Shown piece by piece: positions 47,350 to 58,002 of a DNA stretch of 64,000 nucleotides. How positions within the stretch are numbered: position 1 is the first letter of the stretch; the number at the start of each line of letters is the position of its first letter. Below the pieces are notes generated by a model. That model did no database searches. It was given only the letters and a program-made list of their open reading frames with translations, and was not told the origin of the DNA. Both the position numbers and the translations under genes were made by a program. Location: positions 954,404 through 1,018,403 of the forward strand of contig CAJNDS010000202.1 of NCBI GenBank assembly GCA_905221605.1, given 5' to 3'. Source of the DNA: Symbiodinium natans. Its lineage: Eukaryota > Sar > Dinophyceae > Suessiales > Symbiodiniaceae.

Positions 47350-50300
47350 CATAGGGGAGCCATGGGGCCATGAGGCCATGGGGGGGGTTATGGGACCATG
47401 CGGAGAGGGCGGGCCTTTAAAGTCAGCTGATGGGCCAGGAGGCCATGAAAGGGGCCATGGGACCATGTGGAGCCATGGGGCGGGAAGGGCGGAGGGAGCG
47501 GAGGGCGGAGAGGGGGAGCATGCATATAGGGTTTTGGGGTGTGAAGCCGTGGGAGGCATGGGACCATGGAGCCATGGAGCCATGAGCCATTGGGGGCTAG
47601 AGGGATGGAGCCATGAGGCCATGGGGGCCAGGGGACGGATCATGGAGCCATGGAGCCATGGAGCGCCATGGGGCGGAGAGGGCGGAGAGGGCGGGAAAGT
47701 CAGCGATAAGGTCCAGGGGCGTGAGGCACGGGAGCCATGAAGGGGGGCGGAGCGGGAAGGGCGGAGGGGGCAGAAAGGGCGGAAAGGGCGGAGGGGGCGG
47801 GGAGGGCGGAGAGGGCGGGCATGCACTGGGACTCTTTAAAGTCAGCTGATAGGGTTCAAAGCCGTGAAGCCATGGGAGCCATGGGCGGGATGGGACCATG
47901 GAGCCATGGGGCCATGAGCCGTTGAGGGTGAGAGGCATGGGGCCATGAGGCCATGGGGGGGCAAGGAAGGGCAGAGGCGGCGGAGAAGGCGGATGATCTG
48001 AAGCCGGGCGGGATGGGACCATGGGGCCATGGGAGCCATGGAGCGCCATGGAGCGGGAAGGGCGGAGGGGGCGGAAAGGGCGCAAAGGGCGGAGGGGGCG
48101 GGGAGGGCGGAGAGGGCGGGCATGCACTGGGACCCTCAGCTGAAAGGGTCCAAAGCTGTGAAGCCATGGGAGCCATGGGGCGGGATGGGACCATGGAGCC
48201 ATGCGGCCATGAGCCATGAGGAAGGGCAGAGGCGGCGGAGAAGGCGGATGAAAAGGTGCAGGGACGTGAGGCCGTGGGAGCCATGGGGCATGGGACCAAT
48301 GAAGCCATAGAGCGCCATGGGGCGGGAAGGGCGGAGGGGGCGGGAACCATATGGAGCGCCATGGAGCGGGAAGGGCGGAGGGGCGGAGCGGGAAGGGCGG
48401 AGGGGGCGGAAAGGGCGGAAAGGGCGGAGGGGGCGGGGAGGGCGGAGAGGGCGGGCATGCACTGGGACCCTTTAAAGTCAGCTGATAGGGTCCAAAGCCG
48501 TGAAGCCATGCAAGCCATGGGGCGGGATGGGACCATGGAGCCATGGGGCCATGAGCCATTAAGGGTGAGAGGCATGGGGCCATGAGGCCATGGGGGGGTA
48601 AAGGAAGGGCAGAGGCGGCGGAGAAGGCGGAGGAAAAGGTCCAGGGACATGAGGCCGTGGGAGCCATGGGGCATGGGACCAATGAAGCCAGGAGCGTCAT
48701 GGGGCGGGAAGGGCGGAGGGGGCGGCAACCATATGGAGCGCCATGGAGCGGGAAGGGCGGAGGGGGCGGAAAGGGCGGAAAGGGCGGAGGGGCGGGGAGG
48801 GCGGAGAGGGCGGGCATGCACTGGGACCCTTTAAAGTCAGCTGAGAGGGTCAAGGTGAAGCCATGGGAGCCATGGGGCGGGATGGGACCATGGAGCCATG
48901 GGGCCATGAGCCATTGAGGGTGAGAGGCATGGGGCCAATGAGGGCATGGGAGGGCAAAGGAACCATGGGCCATGGGACCATGGAGCCATGGAGCGCCATG
49001 GAGCGGGAAGGGCGGAGGGGGGCATGCACTGGGACCCTTTAAAGTCAGCTGATAGGGTCCAAAGCCGTGAAGCCATGGGAGCCATGGGGCGGGATGGGAC
49101 CATGGAGCCATTGGGGCCATGAGCCATTAGGAAGGGCAGAGGCGGCGGAGAAGGCGGATGAAAAGGTCCAGACGTGAGGCGTGAGAGAAGCCATGGAGCG
49201 CCATGGGGCGGTTGAGGGTGAGAGGCATGGGGCAAGGAAGGGCAGAGGCAGCGGAGAAGGCGGATGATAAGGTCTGAAGCCGGGCGGGATGGGACCATGG
49301 AGCCATGGGACCATGGAGCGCCATGGAGCGGGAAGGGCGGAGGGGGCAGAAAGGGCGGAAAGCGGAGGGGGCGGGGAGGGCGGAGAGGGCGGGCACGCAC
49401 TGGGAGCCTTTAAAGTCAGCTGATACAGGGTCCAAAGCCGTGAAGCCATGGGCGCCATGGGGCGGGATGGGACCATGGAGCCATGGGGCCATGAGCCATT
49501 AGGAAGGGCAGAGGCGGCGGAGAAGGCGGATGAAAAGGTGCAGTGACGTGAGGCCGTGGGAGCCATGGGGCATGGGACCAATGAAGCCATGGAGCGCCAT
49601 GGGGCGGAGGGGGCGGGAACCATATGGAGCGCCATGGAGCGGGAAGGGCTGAGCGGGAACGGAGGGGGCGGAAAGGGCGGAAAGGGCTGAGGGGGCGGGG
49701 AGGGCGGAGAGGGCGGGCATGCACTGGGACCCTTTAAAGTCAGCTGATAGGGTCCGAGAGGCATGGGGCCATGAGGCCATGGGGGGTAAAGGAAGGGCAG
49801 AGGCGGCGGAGAAGGCGGAGGAAAAGGTCCAGGGACATGAGGCCGTGGGAGCCATGGGGCATGGGACCAATGAAGCCAGGAGCGCCATGGGGTGGGAAGG
49901 GCGGAGGGGGCGGGAACCAAGAGGGCGGGCATGCACTGGGACCCTTTAAAGTCAGCTGAGAGGGTGCCATGGGACCATGGAGCCATGGGGCCATGAGCCA
50001 TTGAGGGTGAGAGGCATGGGGCCATGAGGTCATGGGGGGGCAAAGGAAGGGCAGAGGCGGCGGAGAAGGCGGATGATAAGGTCTGAAGCGGGGCGGGGGC
50101 AGAAAGGGCAGAAAGGGCGGAAAGGGCGGAGGGGGCGGGGAGGGCGGAGAGGGCGGGCATGCACTGGGACCCTTTAAAGTCAGCTGATAGGGTCCAAAGC
50201 CGTGAAGCCATGGGAGCCATTGAGGGTGAGAGGCATGGGGCCATGAGGTCATGGGGGGGCAAAGGAAGGGCAGAGGCGGCGGAGAAGGCGGATGATAAGG

Positions 50301-50537
50301 TCTGAAGCCGGGCGGGGTGGGACCATGGGGCCATGGGACCATGGAGCCATGGAGCGCCATGGAGCGGGAAGGGCGGAGGGGGCGGAAAGGGCGGAAAGAG
50401 CGGAGGGGGCGGGGAGGGCGGAGAGGGCGGGCATGCACTGGGACCCTTTTTGAGTCAGCTGATAGGGTCCAAAGCCGTGAAGCCATGGGAGCCATGGGGC
50501 TGGATGGGACCATGGAGCCATGGGGCCATGAGCCATT
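47350..50537 (+). repeat. GC-rich complex satellite, forward half
   Basis: Units of about 200-370 bp are built from submotifs: GGAGCCATGGGGCCATGAGC, GGGAAGGGCGGAGGGGGCGG, AGGCGGCGGAGAAGGCGGAT, GGGCGGGCATGCACTGGGAC and CCTTTAAAGTCAGCTGATAG. The last motif marks boundaries at about 47834, 48474, 48829, 49039, 49411, 49734, 49945, 50176 and 50450. CCATGG recurs very often. Long ORFs on both strands (up to 507 codons) result from the stop-poor GC-rich units and do not look like protein. Confidence 0.93.
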
Positions 50538-52040
50538 AGGACCCTCTCAGCTGACTTTAAAGGGTCCCAGTGCATGCCCGCCCTCTCCGCCCTCCCCGCC
50601 CCTCCGCCCTTTCCGCCCCTTCCGCCCCCTCCCCCTCCGCCCTTCCCGCTCCATGGCGCTCCTGGCTTCATTGGTCCCATGCCCCATGGCTCCCATGGCC
50701 TCATGTCCCTCCTCCGCCTTCTCCGCCGCCTCGGGTTCCTGGCCCCATGCCCATTTTTGTCCGCTCTAGCCGGTGTAGGGGCTCTGGCCCCATGGCTCCA
50801 TGGTCCCATCCCGCCCCATGGCTCCCATGGCACCCTCTCAGCTGACTTTAAAGGGTCCCAGTGCATGCCCGCCCTCTCCGCCCTCCCCGCCCCTCCGCCC
50901 TTTCCGCCCTTTCCGCCCCCTCCCCCTCCGCCCTTCCCGCTCCATGGCGCTCCTGGCTTCATTGGTCCCATGCCCCATGGCTCCCACAGCCTCATGTCCC
51001 TGGACCTTTTCCTCCGCCTTCTCCGCCGCCTCGGCCTCATGGCCCCATGCCTCTCACCCTGAATGGCTCATGCCATGGCTTCACGGCTTTGGACCCTATC
51101 AGCTGACTTTAAAGGGTCCCAGTGCCTGCCCGCCCTCTCCGCCCTCCCCGCCCCCTCCGCCCTTTCCGCCCCCTCCGCCCTTCCCGCTCCGCCCCATCCG
51201 CCCTTCCCGCTCCACGGCGCTCCATATGGTTCCCGCCCCCTCCGCCCTTCCCGCCCCATGGCGCTCCATGGCTTCTCCCACGCCTCACGTCTGGACCTTT
51301 TCATCGCGCCGCCTCTGCCCTTCCTAATGGCTCATGGCCCCATGGCTCCATGGTCCCATCCCGCCCCATGCGTTAAAGGGTCCCAGTGCATGCCCGCCCT
51401 CTCCGCCCTCCCCGCCCCCTCCGCTCTTTCCGCCCTTTCCGCCCCCTCCGCCCTTCCCGCTCCATGGCGCTCCATGGTCCCATGGCCCCATGGTCCCATC
51501 CCGCCCGGCTTCAGACCTTATCATCCGCCTTCTCCGCCGCCTCTCCCTTCCTTTGCCCCCCCCATGACCTCATGGCCCCATGCCTCTCACCCTCAATGGC
51601 TCATGGCCCCATGGCTCCATGGTCCCATCCCGCCCCATGGCTCCCATGGCACCCTCTCAGCTGACTTTAAAGGGTCCCTGGACCTTTTCCTCCGCCTTCT
51701 CCGCCGCCTGCCCTTCCTTTACCCCCCCATGGCCTCATGGCCCCATGCCTCTCACCCTTAATGGCTCATGCCATGGCTTCACGGCTTTGGACCCTATCAG
51801 CTGACTTTAAAGGGTCCCAGTGCCTGCCCGCCCCCTCCGCCCTTTCCGCCCCCTCCGCCCTTCCCGCTCCGCCCCATCCGCCCTTCCCGCTCCATGGCGC
51901 TCCATATGGTTCCCGCCCCCTCCGCCCTTCCCGCCCCATGGCGCTCCATGGCTTCTCCCACGCCTCACGTCTGGACCTTTTCATCCGCCTTCTCCGCCGC
52001 CTCTGCCATGGGGCGGGATGGGACCATGGAGCCATGGGGC
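50538..52040 (-). repeat. GC-rich complex satellite, inverted half
   Basis: From 50538 the same units run as reverse complements (AGCTGACTTTAAAGGGTCCC, then CCCGCCCTCTCCGCC). Boundary motifs lie at about 50540, 50838, 51102, 51373, 51659 and 51797. Two stretches (about 51080-51330 and 51760-52005) are near copies of each other. Confidence 0.93.
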
Positions 52041-52105
52041 CAAAGCCCCTAGAGCGGACAAAAATGGGTCTGGCCAAAGCCCCTAGAGCGGACAAAAATG
52101 GGTCT
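52041..52105. repeat. Tandem pair of a 33-bp unit at the satellite edge
   Basis: CCCCTAGAGCGGACAAAAAT occurs twice, 33-34 bp apart. A diverged inverted copy (TTTTTGTCCGCTCTAG) lies at about 50755 within the inverted half. Confidence 0.85.
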
Positions 52106-52140
52106 TCACTGACGCCGCCCCGCTGCTGCTGGGGTCGGCG

Positions 52141-52164
52141 GATATATATATATATATATATATA
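52141..52164. repeat. TA microsatellite
   Basis: About 12 TA units separating the satellite from the second duplication copy. Confidence 0.95.
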
Positions 52165-52182
52165 GTTTCGTTATTGAGTGTC

Positions 52183-52545
52183 ACCAGCCTCAGTTCTCAG
52201 CAAGCTGTTGGAACTGCGAGCTGATGTCAACGGCAGCGAAGCCCGCGGGGGTCTTGGAGATTCAGCTCTTGTGAACTTAACGTGGGAGTCGAAGACTGTC
52301 CAAAACGGAGGAGCGGAATTGGCTGCGCTGCTTGTCAGCGCAAGAGCAAATGGAAATGCACCGGGGCGTCCAACAGGTCTCTTCCGTCTCCTGGAACTGG
52401 GCTTTCGAGCCGCAGTTTTCTTGGGTTCAAGAAGCTCATTCGCGTCCTTCCATGCCAATAGCAGTTCGTGTGCACTTGGCTACGCAGCTCTCAGCGGGTA
52501 TGCACCGATGGTCTCCCTCTTGCTTGCTTCAAGAGCAGAGGGGGG
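52183..52545 (+). CDS. Ankyrin-repeat exon, copy 2, with extra N-terminal part
   Basis: The frame from 52178 encodes SVLSKLLELRADVNGSEARG, then GDSALVNLTWESKTVQNGG, then the part shared with copy 1: AELAALLVSARANGNAPGRP and YAALSGYAPMVSLLLASRA. The ankyrin repeat is cut where copy 1 reads DPDLPNSRG: here a run of 13 G (52540-52552) and a GC-rich stretch with A8 follow. Coding similarity to copy 1 resumes after 52620 (ATPRQLADAQ in another frame). The copy therefore looks broken. Confidence 0.5.
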
Positions 52546-53790
52546 GGGGGGGAAGGGCCTCGCGGGGGCGCCGGCCGGGGGGGAGGCCGGGTCAAAAAAA
52601 AGCGCGAAGAGGCATTCCTGATTCGCGCGGCGCGACTCCGAGGCAGCTCGCAGATGCCCAGACCCAACCCTTCTTGTGCGAAGAGAATTCCCATGACTGG
52701 GATCTTCCAACGGAGTGCACGCAGAAGCCGTTGCGGAGCAGTAGTTCAGATGCAAGATCTGGGCCAGCACATCTTTCTGGTTCTCCGTCCTCTGAGGCTT
52801 TGGTGGGGGTGGTGGTGCTCTGACGGACGTTTAAAGGTGACGTTTTAAGGTAACTCAGGCATTTCATGGGAGCCGCTTGCCGCTCGCGCTTCTCGTCAAT
52901 TGGGAATATCCAATGCAGTTGTGGAAAATGGTCTTGTGCTTGTGCGCATGCCTTCGCGGATGGACTCTTTCTTGCCTTCTTGCTTTACAGTACAGAAGAC
53001 AACCCTAAGCCCTAAATCCTAACCCTATTTCCTGCATGAGCGATATGCCGGAGGATCTCCACAGGCTCTCCAATCCATCTTGCAGATTTCTCCGCTTAAG
53101 ACGAGTCGGCTCTCACCGAGTTTTCAGCCGCTGATTTTGCAACGCCTGGGATCTCCCAAGGGAATCTCAACTCCGGAGCCGCTTTGGGACTGAAGCTGTA
53201 CTGCCAGGGCACTCCTAGGCTGTTTTCTCTTCCCGTCTTCGTTCGAGTACCTGCAAGGCGCTACGGATGCTTTCGTGGAGGAGCTGAAGACCGGGCGAAG
53301 GCCTGCGACCTTGGATCAAGGGTTTACTGGGGCGTATGATTTGTATCTATATGGCTCTGCGGGTTGACATCCAACCATTCCTGGCATTCCCATCGCGATT
53401 TCATATATCAGCTGCACAGACTGAAGCCCTCAACCGACTGCGATGATGCAGTCGATTAGCCACGGTTCTTGAGGGTCTCTTTCTTAGATGTGATACATCT
53501 TCGGCCATAAGGGACGAAGGGGCCACGTTTTGCCACTCACCCACTCCCGGCTTGAACCCTAAACCCATCCATGCTTTGAGCTTGCTGTCAGGGCGCCCTC
53601 CTGGAACGGGCAAGTGCTAATGACATCAAGGACGGACGTCAAGCCCTTGTGGAGTCCCGCAAATCAATGTCTGGTGTGGTCTTTGGGGTGCCTCATTCCG
53701 AATCGGTCTACTCTGCGCATGCGCTTCGGCCCCTGGACCCTCTAAACCCCTTTGGGAGTTTTTGCCTGCACTTTTGGGTATTAGGTTGCC
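52308..53790. repeat. Segmental duplication, copy 2
   Basis: Same-strand partner of 37008-38430. It differs by an insertion/replacement at about 52540-52620 and several indels around 52960-53400. Confidence 0.9.
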
Positions 53791-54225
53791 CTAGGTTTTG
53801 GGGTCCCGCACAGCCTGCCAGGATCCATGGTCCTGACAAAGATGGAGGAGACCGCTGAGAACTATTGGGCCACAAGGTTGCACATGGCCTCAATGACGCA
53901 CAGCGCCGTATCCTAAAACCCACCTTACACCAAAAACTACAAATCGTATACAGTACCCGACCTTACCCATATCCTAGCATAATGGGAAATGAGCTCTAGT
54001 AAGAAACTGCCGCACACCCATAACCCTGAACTGGGGAGATGCCCAGCAAATTGATTTGCAAACCATCGGATGCAATGGCTACGGGCTACGCCGGGAGGAC
54101 GCGGCGCGCCCTGCATGTTTACAACCCAAGTAGGTCGGGTGCAATCAGACAAAATGCCAAGGATGTCTAGAGTCTAGTGTGTATTTGCCAGTGAACTGAA
54201 GATCCCACCGGCAACGCAATTTCAA
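53791..54225. other. No gene seen
   Basis: Short frames only. Several CTAAACC/CCTAAAC-like stretches occur here and in the duplicated region but do not form a telomere array. Confidence 0.5.
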
Positions 54226-56010
54226 ATGACAAGCATTTGGCTCAGCAGGTTCTTCCATCCTAGTCCTAGTTCCTGTCGAAGCATGATTGCTGCTGACAAG
54301 GATGAAGCGTGGCGTTGTGCTGTCGGGCCAACCATTACTGTGTCCTATCGCACTTCTACAACCATGTGCGAGAAGGAGGGTTCCGTTTGCTCTGGCGGCG
54401 ATACCTTCTTCGGCAAGTCCGTGACTGCAGAGGATGGCTCTTTGTGGCTCTGGAACGAATCCAAGGGGCTCTTCTTGCCATTGTTGCATCCACAGACAAA
54501 AGTTCCGATGTTTGAGAAGGTGTGTTGGGAATGCATTTGTGATGTCATGGTAGTGGGCAGGAAGGCCCCCAATGTCTCCGACGTGTCTGAGACCAGCATT
54601 GAAGCAGGTGAGACGATTTCGGCTTTGCCTGTGTCAGAGCAACCTGGTTGGTTGATGGATGCTGACAGCAGGTTGTATTTTGCCCAACACAACCCATGCA
54701 CCGGTGTCTTCCTTTGGAAAGAGAAACCCACGCCATGCTGGCCAGATGATGCTTCGTTGGTGCGACAAGCCCATGAAATCCAGCAGCTGGCCGGTGGCTT
54801 CAGTGGTGCCAGGTTCCTCCATGAGCAAGTGACGGCAGACCGTTGGGGAGTGACATTGGCGAGTCTGGAGAGCTTCTTTACGACCGTGGAAGAGAAACAC
54901 CGTTCCGGAGCTTTGCAGAATGCTGGCAGGCCGTATTATGAGTCAAAGTTTCAGAGTAGCTCAATTGGTCCGAACATGTATCAGGTGAATGAGCAGGTCA
55001 TCGTGCCGGCCACGGCAGACCCTTTGCAGCCATTCCCTGGTGTTAGTTGGGCACTGCATGGATCTCCTGCTGGGGCACGCGTGACTCATTTTGTCACGCA
55101 CGCCTGGGCAGAAGGTGTGTTTGAGTTTCGGCGCTTCCTGATGCAGGCGTGGCCCCTGAATGACGTGAATGCTGCTGCCTACATTTGCTTCCTGTCCAAT
55201 CCCCAAAACTTGGATATCGCTGCAATGCTAGCCAGTGTCGAAACCTCACCTTTTCATGTCGCCTTGCAGAACATGCCAACTCATGGCAGCATGATAATGG
55301 TTGCAACAGAGAACACTCCAATTCACACTCGCTTGTGGTGTGTTTTTGAAGCCCACATGGCCTTGTGCCGGCATATTCCGATCACCCTAGTTGGCTGTCC
55401 AGCGAACCTTGCTACTGACAGCTCTGCAGTCGTTGCCCAGTTTGAAGCCGAGTCCTTCGATGCATATCTTGCCAACGATGCATATTTGGAGGTTGCGGGT
55501 GCTGCTGGCGGTCTCAGGAATGATGCGCTTGACTCCTGCTGTCCTGCCTTGAAAAGGCGGCGCGAAGCCGCCCTGGCAGCGGAAGAGGAAAAGTGGCGTA
55601 AAAGCACTCCAGAACGGCTGCATGCGCAACTAGTCACGGTTTGGGTCACGACCGTTACCATGAGTGTCGGTATGGTCATTTTCGTTGTGTGGTGTGCAAC
55701 ATGGTCGTATGGTTATTTTTGGACATCATTTATGACCAATGGTGGGATTGCATTTATCTTCTTTCCGATCTTACTGCTCTGCGCCGCTGGCTTTCGCACT
55801 TGCACAGTCAACAGACAAATCGAGCTTCTGCAGTCGGCAGGCAGTGGCGGTTTCATCGATGTGCAAGATGCGCAGTGTTCCTCACCTGAAGATGAAGCTC
55901 GTATTCGTGCCAGCATTGCCGGCCAAGAGAGGCGAATCAATTCTCTCTTGGGAAGCCTTATTCTGCGCCAGGGTCTTGGTTCCACAACAAGGACAGCGAC
56001 GGAGCCATGA
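54226..56010 (+). CDS. Intronless membrane protein with a TIR-like WCVFE region
   Basis: 594-codon ORF from ATG 54226 to TGA 56008-56010; a later ATG at 54283 is also possible. The first third has no known motif. Residues about 285-400 hold THFVTHAWAEGVFEFRRFLM, then AAYICFLSNPQNLDIAAML, then TRLWCVFEAHMA. This order (histidine-rich opening strand, central aromatic strand, R-x-W-C-x-F-E) matches a TIR-like domain common in protists; the assignment is by pattern only. A basic, Glu-rich helix precedes two membrane segments near the C terminus (VTMSVGMVIFVVWCATW and IAFIFFPILLLCAAGF). Ends with a polar tail. The likely place is a membrane with the TIR-like part on one side; the role is unknown. 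Confidence 0.65.
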   Translation: MTSIWLSRFFHPSPSSCRSMIAADKDEAWRCAVGPTITVSYRTSTTMCEKEGSVCSGGDTFFGKSVTAEDGSLWLWNESKGLFLPLLHPQTKVPMFEKVCWECICDVMVVGRKAPNVSDVSETSIEAGETISALPVSEQPGWLMDADSRLYFAQHNPCTGVFLWKEKPTPCWPDDASLVRQAHEIQQLAGGFSGARFLHEQVTADRWGVTLASLESFFTTVEEKHRSGALQNAGRPYYESKFQSSSIGPNMYQVNEQVIVPATADPLQPFPGVSWALHGSPAGARVTHFVTHAWAEGVFEFRRFLMQAWPLNDVNAAAYICFLSNPQNLDIAAMLASVETSPFHVALQNMPTHGSMIMVATENTPIHTRLWCVFEAHMALCRHIPITLVGCPANLATDSSAVVAQFEAESFDAYLANDAYLEVAGAAGGLRNDALDSCCPALKRRREAALAAEEEKWRKSTPERLHAQLVTVWVTTVTMSVGMVIFVVWCATWSYGYFWTSFMTNGGIAFIFFPILLLCAAGFRTCTVNRQIELLQSAGSGGFIDVQDAQCSSPEDEARIRASIAGQERRINSLLGSLILRQGLGSTTRTATEP

Positions 56011-56193
56011 TGGATATGAGCAAAGTCCTGCTTAATTAAACCCGATTCGAAGTCTTGCAAGCTTCAAACGTTTCAATCTGTTTGAACAAGCACGGACCGC
56101 ATGAGCTCTTTTCCTCTGCGGGCTCCGTCGTCTCGACTTAATGTTGTAGAGGCATGAGCACAAAGCTCTGGAAACTCTGGAAACAACAAGACC

Positions 56194-56409
56194 GTGAAAA
56201 AGGAGCTCGCCTTGACCCTGGAGCCCCAACCTTCTGAAACATGCCAGGTGGACGACCTCGCCAACCAAATTGCTATCAGGAAGTTCCAGACATTGGTCCG
56301 CCCAGCTTTCTGGGTTTTTGTAGGCTTGTTTATAGCAGTCATAATAGGTGAACTGGTTGAAAGGCATAAAAAAGTTCAAGATACAGCATCCACCGTAGTA
56401 AGACCGTAG
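56194..56409 (+). CDS. Small ORF or exon with one membrane segment
   Basis: Encodes KKELALTLEPQPSETCQVDD, then LVRPAFWVFVGLFIAVIIGE as a single hydrophobic helix, and a short basic tail ending at TAG 56407-56409. The opening codon is GTG, so a real start is not shown. It may be the last exon of a gene or a short tail-anchored protein. Confidence 0.3.
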   Translation: MKKELALTLEPQPSETCQVDDLANQIAIRKFQTLVRPAFWVFVGLFIAVIIGELVERHKKVQDTASTVVRP

Positions 56410-56450
56410 TAAGTTTTATGCGTTTAGGACATTTATAGGTTTGTTTCTTG

Positions 56451-56575
56451 GATGACGCGGTCTTGTTGGATGTGGCTCCTCTCACGTTGGGCATCGAGAC
56501 CATGGGTGGTATCATGACGAAGCCTATCCCTCATAACACCTTGGTCCCAACGCGCAAGAGCCAAGTAATTGGAGG
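56451..56575 (+). pseudogene. HSP70 fragment
   Basis: The frame from 56451 reads [20 protein letters not shown], then [19 protein letters not shown], the highly conserved start of the HSP70 substrate-binding domain (family consensus LLLDVTPLSLGIETxGG). No AG acceptor lies close upstream, and the frame leaves the family after KSQV before stopping at about 56625. No other HSP70 part is nearby. Probably a duplicated exon fragment. Confidence 0.7.
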
Positions 56576-56628
56576 CGGTAATGACTGTCTTCCAACCGAT
56601 ATAACTGTTATAACATTTGGCTGAGTCG

Positions 56629-57087
56629 ATCGACATGCGGGGCGATGATGTCGATCTGTTGTGGTCGATGGGAACAGAAGCGGTTCTTGCACTCAACTCT
56701 TTTATGCGATTCCTTTACGAATCGGACGCTTGGCTGGCGCCTGCTGATGCTGGTCGTGCTGGCGAGCTCGCGGCAAAGTTTCTGAGGCGGTGCAACGACT
56801 GCGCCTTGCGAGCGCAGCGGCGCACCTTGTTTCCTCTAAAACCAAAATTTCATTGTCTACACCACATGTATGTGGATCTTTTGTACGCGGGCGAGAAGCA
56901 GATTCACATGATGAATCCGCTCGTATACTCCACTCAGTTATCAGAAGATTTTGTTGGCAGGCCTTCTCGACTATCACGTCGGGTATCCGCTCGGGGGACG
57001 GTGCGGAGGGTCATGCAAAGACACTTGCAATCTGCCTACACCCAATGGGTCAAGGCAGGTTTGCTGATTGAGGGGATCGAGCCGTGA
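56629..57087 (+). CDS. Exon of an unknown dinoflagellate-type family
   Basis: Open frame to TGA 57085-57087. It encodes FLYESDAWLAPADAGRAGEL, then LFPLKPKFHCLHHMYVDLLY, NPLVYSTQLSEDFVGRPSRL and SRRVSARGTVRRVMQRHL. The KPKxHxLHH ... SEDFxGRxSRxSRRV pattern looks familiar as a repeated gene family in dinoflagellate genomes, but I cannot name its function. No upstream exon was identified; the codon at 56617 is TTG, not a start. Confidence 0.5.
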   Translation: MDMRGDDVDLLWSMGTEAVLALNSFMRFLYESDAWLAPADAGRAGELAAKFLRRCNDCALRAQRRTLFPLKPKFHCLHHMYVDLLYAGEKQIHMMNPLVYSTQLSEDFVGRPSRLSRRVSARGTVRRVMQRHLQSAYTQWVKAGLLIEGIEP

Positions 57088-57558
57088 AAGAAAAAGAGAA
57101 CGACCGTCGGCTCACCATCAGCTTTCAGAGCATCAGATGTCAGTTTGCACTGACGTCCAAACATCGGGTTTACCATAAACCCTAGTTTTGGAGCTGGAAC
57201 CCCGTGTTTAGAGCCCGACCCTACTTTCTGAGGTCTAGGTTCCCTAGGTATATATGTAAGATGTAAAGAGAGAGAGATTCTGGCGGGTGGTGAAGTGCCT
57301 CTGTGGCGCATGCTGTTGCGCCGAAGACTTCGATCATCACCTGAATCAAGTTCAGGGCACCTTGCGGCAACTTGCGTTCCACTTGGGAACCACACCAATG
57401 CCAACTCTGCCCTGTGCAGTATGCTACAATACGCGCGCCTACTTTCGGCTTGCAGCTCTCAAGGCATCTACCAGCTAGGAGACCAAACCAAGCCTGCTGT
57501 GATTTTTGGCGCTTTTGTGGCACATGTCCTAAGGCTTGTTGCATGCATCTGCTTTCGC

Positions 57559-57924
57559 ATGGCGCAACCATGGGAAGACTTTGATGCGTGCTGCTTCCTT
57601 CCTTCAGTCCAGAAAGCATTGCGTTCACTCGGCTTCGAAAAGCCTACTACGGTGCAGTCACACAGTTGGCCAGTGATTGTGCCTGGTGCCGATGTGATTG
57701 GCGTGTCTGCAACTGGAAGTGGTAAAACCCTGGCGTTCCTCGTGCCAGCAATCAACTCGCTGCTGCAGCAGCCATTTGCGCTGAAACGAGGAAGGGCTTT
57801 GGCTTATCCACGTTTGTTGGTGCTGGCACCGACGATGGAGCTGGCGAGCCAGATTCATGATGAGGGCCAGAGGTTGGCAACCTGCCTCAGGTCGAAGCTT
57901 CGGTCAGCAGCGTTCTATGGAGGT
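57559..57924 (+). CDS. DEAD-box RNA helicase, N-terminal part (Q motif, I, Ia)
   Basis: ATG 57559 opens MAQPWEDFDACCFLPSVQKA. The Q motif region is GFEKPTTVQSHSWP, motif I ATGSGKT and motif Ia APTMELA (usually APTRELA). The frame reaches FYGG and then loses similarity: VRSE and a TGA. Motifs Ib, II and III do not follow on this strand; they lie directly downstream on the - strand (58337-58003). Expected function: ATP-dependent RNA remodelling. Confidence 0.8.
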
Positions 57925-58002
57925 GTGCGATCTGAATGAGTGTGGGTTCCCTGAGAAACTCGTCGGCGAGATGCTGAACCTTGCCAGTGGGCAATGACTT
58001 AC

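Noticed and set aside
46528..52165. Many long Pro/Trp/His-rich or Gly/Glu-rich ORFs on both strands of the GC-rich satellite
   Set aside because: The same units give ORFs in every frame and on both strands; the peptides are repeat translations (for example HGPMAPWSHPAPW) without protein character.
53880..54060. Telomere-like CCCTAAA stretches
   Set aside because: Only scattered single copies (CCTAAAAC, CCCTAAACC) occur; there is no tandem array.
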